A DNA stretch of 64,000 nt from Trichobilharzia szidati. Lineage: Eukaryota; Platyhelminthes; Trematoda; Strigeidida; Schistosomatidae. The notes beneath the pieces are model-generated. The model searched no databases, was not told the origin of the DNA, and worked only from the letters and a program-made list of their open reading frames with translations. This document shows positions 20,891 to 33,190 of this stretch, one piece after another. The position numbers were made by a program, and so were the translations under genes. Positions within the stretch are counted from its first letter, which is position 1. Each line of letters begins with the position of its first letter. The stretch covers positions 22,640,804-22,704,803 of the forward strand of contig OX235277.1 in NCBI GenBank assembly GCA_944472155.2, in the 5' to 3' direction.

Positions 20891-22027
20891 AAAAATAGGT
20901 AGGGTGATGGTTACAGGCTTGTCGACTAGTCAGAGGAGAATTACACACAGAAATGATGGTGTGTATGAATGGTCCATTTGACCGAATAAGATTAGTAGTT
21001 TTTATCACAGGTGTGATGTGATAGTCAGTGGTAAATAGGACCACGAGCAAGCAAGCAAGCGTACTCCTGAAGTGTCCGAAACTAGGCTGACGAAACAGCT
21101 GCCTGTCCAATACCCACAGCACCACCACCAACACCACCCAGTTAGTTTTTTTACAATGCTTCTTTCTTTCTCTCTAACTGATACATAGATAGATAATTCA
21201 TGTCAGATTATGATGTAGTCTATCCTCCCTCCCTCCCTCTAACTAATAATACAATTTAATTGCTTCAAATTAAAAGTCATTTATTATCTAAAATTTGCTA
21301 AAATTCAAATTAATTCACAATCCAAGCAAGGAATTAAGGAATAATAATAATATATATTATATTATATAAGCCATGATTTCTATTCATCATCAGATGACTA
21401 ATTACTAAAAATCAATATTATACCTGTATTTATTATTTTCAAAATTACTGACTGACTGGATCGATCACAAATAGACAGACAGATAAATAGGCGCCTGTAT
21501 ATTACGTTCTCATATATATAAATATTTACAAAGTTCATCATTGTGCCCTATGCATTCTATGAGATCATAAGATGTAAGTAGGATTTGCAGCTGAAATAAT
21601 AATAATAATAATAATACTTACCCAGAAATTAATCCATCTGCAAACGTGTCAGTCAGTCAGTTGTATGCACACGGTGAGGTCCAACCATTCAATTGTGTTT
21701 GGTGATTGATTGATTTCCCATCGATGGATGACCACCGATGACCACCGACGATTGGTTGGTGCCAGTCACAGGGAAATGCATCACGAATTGGTAGAATTGG
21801 TTAGAATTCATGCGTTGATGAATTGGGTGGGCGGATCCCAGTGAGTAGTGGCTGAATGGTATACGAGCCAGCTAGTTGGACTGGCTGGGTTCGAACCCAC
21901 CCACCCATTGAGGTGGGTACTGCGTACTACTACTACTACTACTACTAATACTAATACTAATACTACTAATACCAATGATTCCCAAACTAGGCTGATGAAA
22001 ATGCTGGCTGTCCGTCCGTCTATCCGT
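20891..22027 (+). repeat. Module A, copy A2, 3' part with internal deletion
   Basis: It begins with A-like 5' sequence (AGGCTTGTCGACTAGTCAGA) and jumps near 21046 from the TATCACAG block directly to the GCAAGCAAGCGTACTCCTG block that lies at ~14275 in A1. About 2 kb including both exon candidates is missing. The rest follows A1 to the SINE tail. The A-like start is diverged from A1-A4 but matches the unit after B2, so it travelled with B. Confidence 0.75.
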
Positions 22028-25000
22028 CCAGTACTTCCTGCAATGCTGGTTGGCTTTCGATCCATCTTCGGTGAAAACTGATTGATATCAATCCGTGCGT
22101 GCGTGCGTGGTGAAACTCGTAAAAACACTATTTAATCCTTACAAACCAACTATGGGAATCATAGTCATAATAGTAATAATAATTATAATAATAATAAAAA
22201 TAAAATAGGTAGTGTGATGGCTATAGGCTTGTCGACAGGTCAGAGAATTACATTACACATAAATGATGGTGCATGATTGGTCTATTCGAACTAATAAGAT
22301 TAGTAATTTTTATCACAGTACTAGGTAAAGGGAGGGAGGGAGGGATGACAAATAACTGTCACAGACGGAGAGGGTGGTGGGTGATAAGTAGTCTATTATT
22401 ATTATTATTATTATTATCAATTATGAAAAGCTAAAAAAAATTTACAAACCATATATAGAGAGAGGGTGTGGTGGTGTGGAGTGACGGGGTTAATGTAGTG
22501 TAGTGTAATGTAGTGCACTGTGTGATGCATTCTACTAGTGAGTCAGGTAGGTATAAAATATATATGTATCTCGTCAGTGTGAAATGTTACGAAATGTCAT
22601 GACAAAATTTCAGTTATATAATAATAGTCTTGAGAAAATCATCAGATCAGAGGTTGAAAATGTCAAACCGAAAAGAATTTGTAAGAAATAGAACATTTCA
22701 GACAAAAAAATGTATCAGGCACTCACCATTATCAATTTATGCACTACTACTACTACTACTATCTGTAGATTACATTATACTTGTCTGTGACAATTTATGT
22801 ATGTTTTGCAATATTTGACCATGATGTGATAATGTTTCATTTAGCCTGATGATGATGACAAGCCGCTTATTACTGAAAATAAAACACACAAAAAATAAGA
22901 GATATTAGATCAAAATTTCGGGTACGTAGTACTAGTGCTACTAGTGGGTGGGGTGAAAATTGAAATGTCACACATACATAGGTGAAATAGGATACTTGTC
23001 ATAAATAATAATAATAATACCGTCACACATATCAGGTCATATATATATATGCAAACCTAATTGACTAACTAACTAATACAAATGAAATAAAGGGGGGAAA
23101 TGTGTGTGTGTTTGTGTGGTGGTGGTGGTGGGGGCGTGATGATGTCTGGCTAGAGAAATAGAGAGGTATATAAGCTGTGATGCTTACATTCAAAGACCAT
23201 TATTACCGAATTTATTAAGCATGTAGGTGACCGAGCGAGCGAATGAGTGATATATTTGGTGGTGTAGACTAATTATCCATTTTTATTCACAGCAACATCA
23301 CCATCATGAGGCAGAGGAGGAGATCAACTCTGATAATGTGGGAGATATTGATGAAAGAAGAAGAGGTGCAGCAGCAGCAAGTTGTAAGACAGGCAGGAGA
23401 TGCTTTTCTGGTAAACTGCATGAATAATGAATGCATAACGCTGACGTCTTGGTGGATGGAATGATACGACAACTAGTCCAAAATTTACTGACATGAAAGA
23501 GAAACAACGGTTACAAACGCAAGATGCAGCAGCTTTTAGTGATTGGAATTTCTGGAAATGTGAATGAATGCAACGCGCGCGCATACAAGGAAGAGTGAGA
23601 GAGGTGCCAAGGGATGGATGGATGATATATTACCACCTTTGTTGTTGTATTTCCCACATTTATTCATTTCAAGACGCTGTTATCAAAGTACACATATATT
23701 ATAAAAATGAAGACACTAACAACAACAACAACAACAACAACACCTTGTCAACGCTCGGTTATTACCACACCGGACTGGACTGGACGGACCGGACCGGACC
23801 GGACCGAAGAGGGAAGTAAGTAAGTAAGTACCGCAACATTTTACTACAACTGTTGTTTATGAGCTGTATAATTATTGTTAGTTGACGCCACCCCTTTCTA
23901 TACCTACCTACCTATCTATATCTATAAAATACTACCTATGTGAGATTTAAGGTTAGGTAGTAGTAGTAGTAAGTAGGCTAGCTTCATTTCAATGAATGAA
24001 GTATTATTTTTTATTTCTGTAGTTGTAGTAGTAATTATCCCAGATTAGTAGTTAATGTCAGTAAAATGTTTTCTTTGTTGTTGAGCATTACATTACATAA
24101 TAATAATAATAATAATATATTTCAGTAGTTTACACACAATGATAAGTTCTGTTTGTGTTGTTTGTCTGTTCGTCGTTTTTGGTAGTATATTTTGAGCAAA
24201 CCTACTGCCCGAGATCATCACACTCACCAACTGTGTGTGTGTGTGTGTGTTTGAATTGCTGCTTTTGCTCTGTTTTGTAATTCGACAAACAAGAACAACA
24301 AACAAGAACTTATCATTGTGTGTAAACCGCTAGGGCTCGAACCTAGCACCACCTTCTAGTTACAAGGCAAGCAAGCAAGCAAGCGTACTCCTGAAGTGTC
24401 CGAAACTAGGCTGACGAAACAGCTGCCTGTCCAATACCCACAGCACCACCACCAACACCACCCAGTTAGTTTTTTTACAATGCTTCTTTCTTTCTCTCTA
24501 ACTGATACATCATAAATAATTCATGTCAGATTATGATGTAGTCTATCCTCCCTCCCTCCCTCTAACTAATAATACAATTTAATTGCTTCAAATTAAAAGT
24601 CATTTATTATCTAAAATTTGCTAAAATTCAAATTAATTCACAATCCAAGCAAGGAATTAAGGAATAATAATAATTATATTATATTATATAAGCCATGATT
24701 TCTATTCATCATCAGATGACTAATTACTAAAAATCAATATTATACCTGTATTTATTTATTTTCAAAATTACTGACTGACTGACTGGATCGATCACAAATA
24801 GACAGACAGATAAATAGGCGCCTGTATATTACGTTCTCATATATATAAATATTTACAAAGTTCATCATTGTGCCCTATGCATTCTATGAGATCATAAGAT
24901 GTAAGTAGGATTTGCAGCTGAAATAATAATAATAATAATAATACTTACCCAGAAATTAATCCATCTGCAAACGTGTCAGTCAGTCAGTTGTATGCACACG

Positions 25001-25362
25001 GTGAGGTCCAACCATTCAATTGTGTTTGGTGATTGATTGATTGATTGATTTCCCATCGATGGATGACCACCGATGACCACCGACGATTGGTTGGTGCCAG
25101 TCACAGGGAAATGCATCACGAATTGGTAGAATTGGTTAGAATTCATGCGTTGATGAATTGGGTGGGCGGATCCCAGTGAGTAGTGGCTGAATGGTATACG
25201 AGCCAGCTAGTTGGACTGGCTGGGTTCGAACCCACCCACCCATTGAGGTGGGTACTGCGTACTACTACTACTACTAATACTAATACTAATACTAATACTA
25301 CTAATACCAATGATTCCCAAAATAGGCTGATGAAAATGCTGGCTGTCCGTCCGTCTATCCGT
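22028..25362 (+). repeat. Module A, copy A3 (~3.33 kb)
   Basis: Near-complete unit, closer to A4 than to A1 (shared GTGATGCATTCTACTAGTGAG block and GTGGTGGTGGTGGGGGCG run). It lacks the ACC micro-exon, its (TAA)n running straight into CCGTCACACATATCAG. E2 is present. Confidence 0.85.
23293..23410 (+). CDS. Exon candidate E2, copy in A3
   Basis: 118 bases between TTATTCACAG| and TTCTG|GTAAAC. Same frame as the A1 copy with three fewer His codons, a Ser to Cys change (AAASCKTG) and otherwise the same residues. Confidence 0.3.
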
Positions 25363-26930
25363 CCAGTACTTCCTGCAATGCTGGTTGGCTTTCGATCCAT
25401 CTTCGGTGAAAACTGATTGATATCAATCCGTGCGTGCGTGCGTGGTGAAACTCGTAAAAACACTATTTAATCCTTACAAACCAACTATGGGAATCATAGT
25501 CATAATAGTAATAATAATTATAATAATAATAAAAATAAAATAGGTAGTGTGATGGCTATAGGCTTGTCGACAGGTCAGAGAATTACATTACACATAAATG
25601 ATGGTGCATGATTGGTCTATTCGAACTAATAAGATTAGTAATTTTTATCACAGTACTAGGTAAAGGGAGGGAGGGAGGGATGACAAATAACTGTCACAGA
25701 CGGAGAGGGTGGTGGGTGATAAGTAGTCTATTATTATTATTATTATTATTATTATCAATTATGAAAAGCTAAAAAAAATTTACAAACCATATATAGAGAG
25801 AGGGTGTGGTGGTGTGGAGTGACGGGGTTAATGTAGTGTAGTGTAATGTAGTGCACTGTGTGATGCATTCTACTAGTGAGTCAGGTAGGTATAAAATATA
25901 TATGTATCTCGTCAGTGTGAAATGTTACGAAATGTCATGACAAAATTTCAGTTATATAATAATAGTCTTGAGAAAATCATCAGATCAGAGGTCGAAAATG
26001 TCAAACCGAAAAGAATTTATGAGAAATAGTGTACATTTCAGACAAAAAAATGTATCAGGCACTCACCATTATCAATGTATGCACTACTACTACTACTACT
26101 ACTACTATCTGTAGATTACATTATACTTGTCTGTGACAATTTATGTATGTTTTGCAATATTTGATCATGATGTGATAACGTTTCATTTAGCCTGATAATG
26201 ATGATGATGATGACAAGCCGCTTATTACTGAAAATAAAACACACAAAAAATAAGAGATATTAGATCAAAATTTCGGGTACGTAGTACTACTAGTACTTGT
26301 ACTGCAGGTTAAAACACCTATGTAAAAATTACTACAAACCAAACTGTGGGTGTGGGTGTGGGTGGGATGAAAATTGAAATGTCACACATACATAGGTGAA
26401 ATAGGATACTTGTCATAAATAATAATAATAATAATAATAATAGGTAAATTAGTGTTAATAAATGTTTCATTTGCAGACCACCACCACCACCGCCACCACC
26501 ACTACCGTCACACACATATCAGGTCATACATATATATGCAAACCTAATTGACTAACTAACTAATACAAATGAAATAAAGGGGGGAAATGTGTGTGTGTTT
26601 GTGTGGTGGTGGTGGTGGGGGCGTGATGATGTCTGGCTAGAGAAATAGAGAGGTATATAAGCTGTGATGCTTACATTCAAAGACCATTATTACCGAATTT
26701 ATTAAGCATGTAGGTGACCGAGCGAGCGAATGAGTGATATATTTGGTGGTGTAGACTGATTATCCATTTTTTGATTCACAGCAAAATCACCATCATGAGG
26801 CAGAGGAGGAAATCAACTCTGATAATGTGGGAGATATTGATGAAAGAAGAAGAGGTGCAGCAGCAGCAAGTTGTAAGACAGGCAGGAGATGCTTTTCTGG
26901 TAAACTGCATGAATAATGAATGCATAAATT
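25363..26930 (+). repeat. Module A, copy A4, 5' part
   Basis: Unlike A2, this unit continues past the GGTACGTAGTACTA motif through the ACC micro-exon (26477-26522) and E2 (26782-26899). It breaks about 30 bases after E2, where a second copy of the GGTACGTAGTACTA motif (26934) opens module B2. Confidence 0.85.
26782..26899 (+). CDS. Exon candidate E2, copy in A4
   Basis: 118 bases, TTGATTCACAG| to TTCTG|GTAAAC. Starts QNHHHEAEEE (His to Asn at residue 2), otherwise identical in peptide to the A3 copy. In this unit E2 is followed about 3.9 kb downstream by the 75-codon B exon on the same strand. Confidence 0.3.
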
Positions 26931-29900
26931 TCAGGTACGTAGTACTAGTGCAACTAGTACTGGTACTAGCAGGTTAAAACACCTATGTATTTTGAGGAAA
27001 GCGGTATGCCTAACGAGTGATTGATTGAGTGAATGCTGAGAAGTGCATGTTCGAGTAAAACAAAACAACAATTTCTGGTTTTGAACCCGGCAGTAATTGC
27101 TGGCAACGTTTTTTATTAATCCTTTCTCACTCAGGTTAATTTCTGGTTATGTTATGAGCGGAGATTTTCTTCATCTTATATCTTTTTTTTCTTATTTCAG
27201 GATATTTCCGCCAATGGATCTTCCCTAATTAACGGATTTGCCGCGACTCTTTTCTGTAATAATAAAATATAATATTCTCTGAACAATAAAAAACCTCTTT
27301 TCTCTTTCTACAAACTCAATGAATTTTGTCAGGACAGGACAGAATAGAGTTCCTGATATTTAGCAGCAGTCATTCTCTAATGCGTTGATTAAATTTGTTG
27401 ACACCTTCCGAAGAAGAATTCGGCATTTCTGAACTAATGTTGTTCCTGAATTCGCATTCCACAATACGCATAGGCAATGATGAAACGATGCTAGTCAGTG
27501 CTAATTGAGGGCTTAATACTATAACACTATTCGCTGATCTAAGTTTGGTTGTTCTAAGGTAATGCGAGTCAGCGCTGGGCTGCATCTGGGCTGAAATAAG
27601 GCCGAAAAGCAAACCCTGTAGGTTGTGAACTACTTGTGAAAATGCCTAGAAAAAGAACAGCCCGCCCGCTGATTAAGAAGTGCCAGTCTTGCTGAAAGCA
27701 TGCACTGAGGGTAAACAAAGTGAAAGTGTCATAGCTAAGACCAACCAAGTTCTTCCGACCACTGATCTCCAAGAACTAATCACATACAGGAATCAATGAT
27801 ATGAAAGGTGATTCCGAATCACTCCTGCCTGCCTGCCTGTCTGCCTTTCTGAACCTAGAATGGGCAGAAATAGACACAGTATTCCACACAGTATTTCTCC
27901 TGAGGGACTGTTTCTGTAAATCTGTTTTGTGTGGTGGTCGAGTTATGGCTTTTAGATTGGAAATATCAATAGATCTCAAAGAATCTTAACTCACAGTCAT
28001 CTGGATGAGTGAGTGCATCTATCATCGTGCATTCTAAGACTTCTCTATACATCGTCAGCTGTGAATTTCTCCCGAAAGAAGAAATCCGAAACGATAATCC
28101 AAACTATCCAAAGATTTAACCACAGGTAGAGTGACGGACGCGTAAAGTCCGAAATACAGGATATTCTGCAATACGGTACTTTATTACATAAAATTACATA
28201 GATATACAATGTACAAACCTCAAAATGTGAGGTGTCTGTGGCTAAATGCCGTCAAATGCACAACCACTGTGCAGTCAATAAGTAGTAAATACAGTAATGC
28301 TGTGTCAAGGTCGATCGATCCACCTGTCGGTTCAAACGGCCCGCGAATGCAAAGCAAAGAATAAACAAATATGAACAAACAACTTTCAATAATAAGGCAT
28401 ACACTATAGGGTAAGGTGAGGAAATAATGTTTAAGGAGAAGAAAAATAAGAAGTATACATTAATAGAATGATAGATAATAGAACAAGTAATTTAACTGCA
28501 GTTGTAAGCAAATGTCATTGTTATAAATTAACATATACAATTTATCATACTACTTACTAATGGCAAGTAGTATAATGTTGAACAAAGGAAAGATTGAGAA
28601 TGAACAGGTAGGTAGGAAAGGAATTAACATCAGCTGTGTAGGGAGGAACTGGGAGACAGACATTCTTACAACACATAAGCTAAGCTCCGAACATGAAGTA
28701 TAATATTATCTTTGCAACTCTTTTCAGTGTATTTCTCAATGATAATTCTTATAAGAAGGGGATCAATCTTGCAAATACTCATGAATAACAAACAGGTTAA
28801 CATGAATCTAATGCTGAACAGAACCGAGTTCTATACTCCTCTGGATACATCAATCAATAGATTGATTGTATGATGGTCGAGCAAGGAAGGATATTGCAAT
28901 GCTAGTCAATTTATGTGTGATGTATCGAAAACTATGGGAATACTTTTAGCGAATATTTTCCCATTCGTTGGGTTATTTGAATGAATTATTAATCATGAAT
29001 ATGATTGTAGCTGTTGTGCTCCTCTCTTCAATGCATAGAAATAACCGACAATTCACACTTTTTGCAGCATTGGCTTTATCAATCAGACTGAACTTCGTTG
29101 AGATACGCAATATCACAAAGTGTTCCAAACGCAGGGAGAAGACGATTATTCTGATATGTTTACACACAGTTCTATTGAACAATATTAAAATTAAATTCAA
29201 ATTTACCTACCTACTATGAGGCAGCCATAAACACATTTTATGTTTCTAAACACAATACAAGTACTGTAAGAGAAAATTAGTTAACCGAAGTTCAACTGTA
29301 AAACGTACGTACATACCTTAAGATAGAGGAGAATATTCCCCGTGAGGTGGGATCAAAATCTATGTCCACAAGAATCACACCGACACTTCCCGCAGACAGT
29401 CCAGTCTAGTCTAGTCTATTCCGAATGATCTTCATTCACTGAAACAAACTTATGTTGTGTTGTTGAACAGCACATTGTCAATGTGGGTACCACAACCACA
29501 AAAAGAGACTAAACACGGAGGGAGGGAACTATTAGAATCGGCTAGTGAACAGGGAGGGACGGACAAAGGCGAATAGTAAAAAGCTCAAAATCAATCAACA
29601 TGCGATTTGGAAATGTCAAACTAATGGTACACGGTCTAGAGAAAACACATGTTATAAATGCAGCGTTGGTTGGAACGTCTAAATAAGCATAGATAGATAT
29701 TGGTAATAGGTCGTCCAGCAGGGAGGATTTTCCAAACAATTTGCCCATCACGCTATATTCATTCATATCAGAAGAAATAGAGACACAAATCCACGCGCTG
29801 AAGATCATTTTGTCTTATGAGATAGTCTAATTGAAATTCTCAATGTTCTGTCTGTCTGCAACCATTTAAAGAAATTTATTAGCAACCGTGAGGCCATTAG

Positions 29901-31702
29901 TGAATACTAGACAAATACTTGCTAATCCCATAATAAGATTACAGTATTTACAGTATTTTGTGCAGTAACAGGCCAGGAATGTTTCACTGACTGTAAAGGA
30001 AAAAGAAAGAATAGAATTCAGCTGGTAAGCAACAACATATCCAACATCCAAAGGTATTCTTCACTCGTCGAAACCAGAGAAAAAAACAGGACATTAATTA
30101 GTAAATAAATAAGTAATGCATAGGTAATGAGGAAACGTTAATGCCATGCAAATTCAAGATGCTAATGACTCCTACTGTAACACTACTCAATAATTTCAGA
30201 TGACCTGATTGATGTACACTAACCCGTCAGAAGGTGTCTATGCACGTAGTTTACTACCACAGAAGTCTTTCAGATCATTCGTTAACTGAAATCTACTGAT
30301 GATGGAGATATCGTCGTTTGTTGTCTCGAACTGAACAAAATGTTAAAAGGAAACGACACTGGAAGAAACATTTCTCGAAATCATTATACTACTACTACTA
30401 CTACTATTATACACAGATAAGTAGCTCAAGTGTTTGTGAAGAAATTGTCAGATGCAGTCACCAGTAGTCGGTACTATTCATGTTATCCATGTTATAGTCA
30501 ACCTCATCATTAATTCAGATAGAAGTGAACGGTTGGCGTGATTGATCTATTCGAAATGTACCTTATATGGTTTTTAGAAGCAATAGTGATTCAAGTGAGA
30601 GTGAGTTGTGGAAACATGCGATGTTTTAATCATACAAATTGGTTCATTAGAATCAAAAATAGTAAAAGAAAACGGGAATAAAAATATTCACTTCAAAGCA
30701 ATGAGAAATTATACATTTTATTATTTACTATGAAGTGAGTGACACAGTATAATTATTTCGTAGTTGGATATCTTGAACATGCCTTTTCAATTCAATTCAT
30801 CGTTGTGGCTGGATATGTATGAGGTGGCGGCAGGAGGGAAGGAGGAGAGATGTCACAAAAAACTAGCGGAGAATTTCAAAAGCAGCTCAGGACACATTGA
30901 AGTAATCAGGGTGGTGAAGATGGTGTGCAACAGCCCAAACAGCCCAATGAGAGATGGCTTCATAAATATACACACCATCGAGATCGAAGTAAGTGCACGA
31001 GTACACGAGTATATTCAGATCATCTACCTGAGCTAAAAATCTTCTGCATTATGCATCTACATAATAACACGTAAAGCTAGCTAATCATTGCCAGCTGTAT
31101 ACTTACAAATGTCTGTCATTTCGTCAACAAGCGTCTGTCTCTTAGATGTCTCTCAGAAAAGTCATTACTTTTTGCACATTTGCAAAGATGATAGATACCC
31201 CGATGAATACCGCTAAATACAAAAGCTGCTCTCTTCAAGGTTCTTCGCAATACTTCTGGCTGGTTATTAGAACATGAATGTAGGCTGAATCGTAGGCTGA
31301 AGAAGAAGGCAAGTCAAGTAGTGAGTAATACTGGAAAACGCGCGCCTACTAACTGCTATATAATTAATCCGACAATACCCACCAACCAACCAACCAACCA
31401 ACGAAGCAAGCTTAAAAATAGGATTTGCAACAGAAATAATGTCTTTAGTGGTGAAATAAAAATAAACAAGCACTGCAATAGCCTTAACTACTGAGTGAGT
31501 CAGTGAGTGAGTGATTAAGTGCAGTGAATACTGAGAAATCGCATTGTAAGCCAAGTGTAAGGATAAAAGCAGCAATAATTCCGTCTTTGGGGTTGATGTT
31601 AGTAAATTAAAATAGACAGACAGACCTACGTACCTACCTACCTACCAATTAATCGATCAGCGAACGTGTACCTTTTACACAGGAGAATGATAACAACAAA
31701 AA
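26931..31702. repeat. Module B, copy B2 (~4.75 kb)
   Basis: Second B copy. Differences from B1 are mostly indels in GCCT, CAAC, ACTG and TAC simple repeats, plus scattered substitutions. The minus-strand frames at 27979-27776 and 27772-27569 are open only here. Another local difference is the lack of one G near 29720. Confidence 0.8.
30764..30988 (+). CDS. 75-codon internal exon candidate in B2
   Basis: Same 225 bases as 19958-20182 with one silent difference at the second codon (GAT for GAC). Acceptor is TTATTTCGTAG|, donor GAA|GTAAGT. The intron immediately upstream differs from B1 by several bases and small indels. Confidence 0.55.
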
Positions 31703-32513
31703 ATAGGTGGGGTGATGGTTACAGGCTTGTCGACTAGTCAGAGGAGAATCACACACATAAATGATGGTGTGTATGATTGGTCCATTTGACCGAATAAGAT
31801 TAGTAGTTTTTATCCCAGGTGTGATGTGATAGCAGTACTAGGTAAATAAGACTACTACTAATTGCAGTATTATGGAAATATAAATGAACCCACCCCTACC
31901 CACCCAGATAGGCAGGGAGGGAGGGATGACAAATAACTGTCACAGACGGAGAGGGTGGTGGCGACTCAGTTATTATCATCATCACCATCTTGTCTAACCT
32001 TCTCCCTAATAAGTATGATTACAGTTCAGTTCAGTTCAGTTGAGACAAGCGAGGTCAAATGTGAAAGGTGACAGTGAAGTAAATTTATAAACCAAATAGA
32101 GGGTGGGATGGGGGGAAGGGGGTTAATGTAGTGTAGTGTAGTGTAGTGTAGTGTCGTGTAGTGTAGTATAATGCATTCTACTAGCGAGTGATGAATTAAA
32201 TATGTATCTCGTCAGTGCAGTGTTACGAAATTTGATGACAACAGTTCAGCAGTAGTTAAAATAATGAGGTCGAAAATGTAAAACAATGCAAAAATAAAAT
32301 TTATGAGAAATAGAACATATCAGACAGACAGACAGACATGTTTAATAGTGAGTGCACTGTCGGTAGAATACAGTTGTCTTGACTTTCGTGTAAGAATATT
32401 TGATGATGATGATTCACATGACGATTCATACAGGCTGATAATGATGACAAGCCTGTTACACTGAAAATGAGAAACAAAACAAAAAGAGATATTAGAATAC
32501 AATTTCAGTTACA

Positions 32514-32561
<48 letters not shown>

Positions 32562-32574
32562 CATAACTACTACC

Positions 32575-32623
<49 letters not shown>

Positions 32624-33190
32624 TTACTACTACTACTACTACAACTATTACTACTACTACTATTACTACTACTACTACTTTTACTACTACTACTACTACA
32701 ACTATTACTACTACTACTACTGTAGATGGTAACACATAATGTGCTTTTCATGAATGAATGAATGAATTAACGAAATGTAACGAAGAATTTAGATTGTATT
32801 AAGCTAAAAATTAAAATGAACCAAACTGGGGTCGGCGGGGTTGGGGGAGTGGAGTGAAAACTGAAATATCACACAGAGGTGAAATAGGATACTTTTCATA
32901 ATTAATAGTAATAGGTAAAATGTTATATATGTGCAAACCAAGTTGACTTTGAACAGTTTGAAAAAATTGGGCATTGGGTATATGCTATTCATTATAATAA
33001 AGATTTTTGTATTTCCAAATGAATGAAAAAACAAGTATCGTTTTGTTTCATTTGCAGACCACCACCACCACCACTACCGTCATATATCAGGTCACATATA
33101 TGCAAGCCTAACTAACTGACTAATACAAACGAGACAAAGGGGGGGGAAACGTGTGTGTGTGCGTGTGTTGGGGGTGGGAGAATACGCATA
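31703..33190 (+). repeat. Diverged A-like unit closing the array
   Basis: It follows module A in order (AGGCTTGTCGACTAGTCAGA; GATGACAAATAACTGTCACA; GTAGTGTAGTG run; ATGCATTCTACTAG; AAGAGATATTAGA; GTGAAATAGGATACTT; TTTCATTTGCAG micro-exon 33058-33090; GGGGGGGAAA) but is clearly more divergent than A1-A4. Homology fades at ~33190 and E2 is absent. It could be an older founder or an eroded edge copy. Confidence 0.7.
32513..32722. repeat. (TAC)n microsatellite, ~210 bp
   Basis: Nearly pure TAC/ACT repeat with a few interruptions (CCATAAC, TTTT, ACAACTATT). The TTTTACTAC..ACAACTATTAC block occurs twice. It sits where other A units have only the short TACTACTAGTACTT motif, so this is a local expansion. 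Long low-complexity frames on both strands here are repeat artefacts. Confidence 0.9.

Noticed and set aside
21848..22128. Frames over the array SINEs (both strands, also 14910-15278 and 25143-25463)
   Set aside because: They run through a tRNA-type head and TAC repeat; a SINE explains the sequence and its repetition.
32467..32751. Long open frames on both strands (poly-Thr, poly-Val, poly-Ser)
   Set aside because: Direct translation of the (TAC)n microsatellite; no real coding signal.
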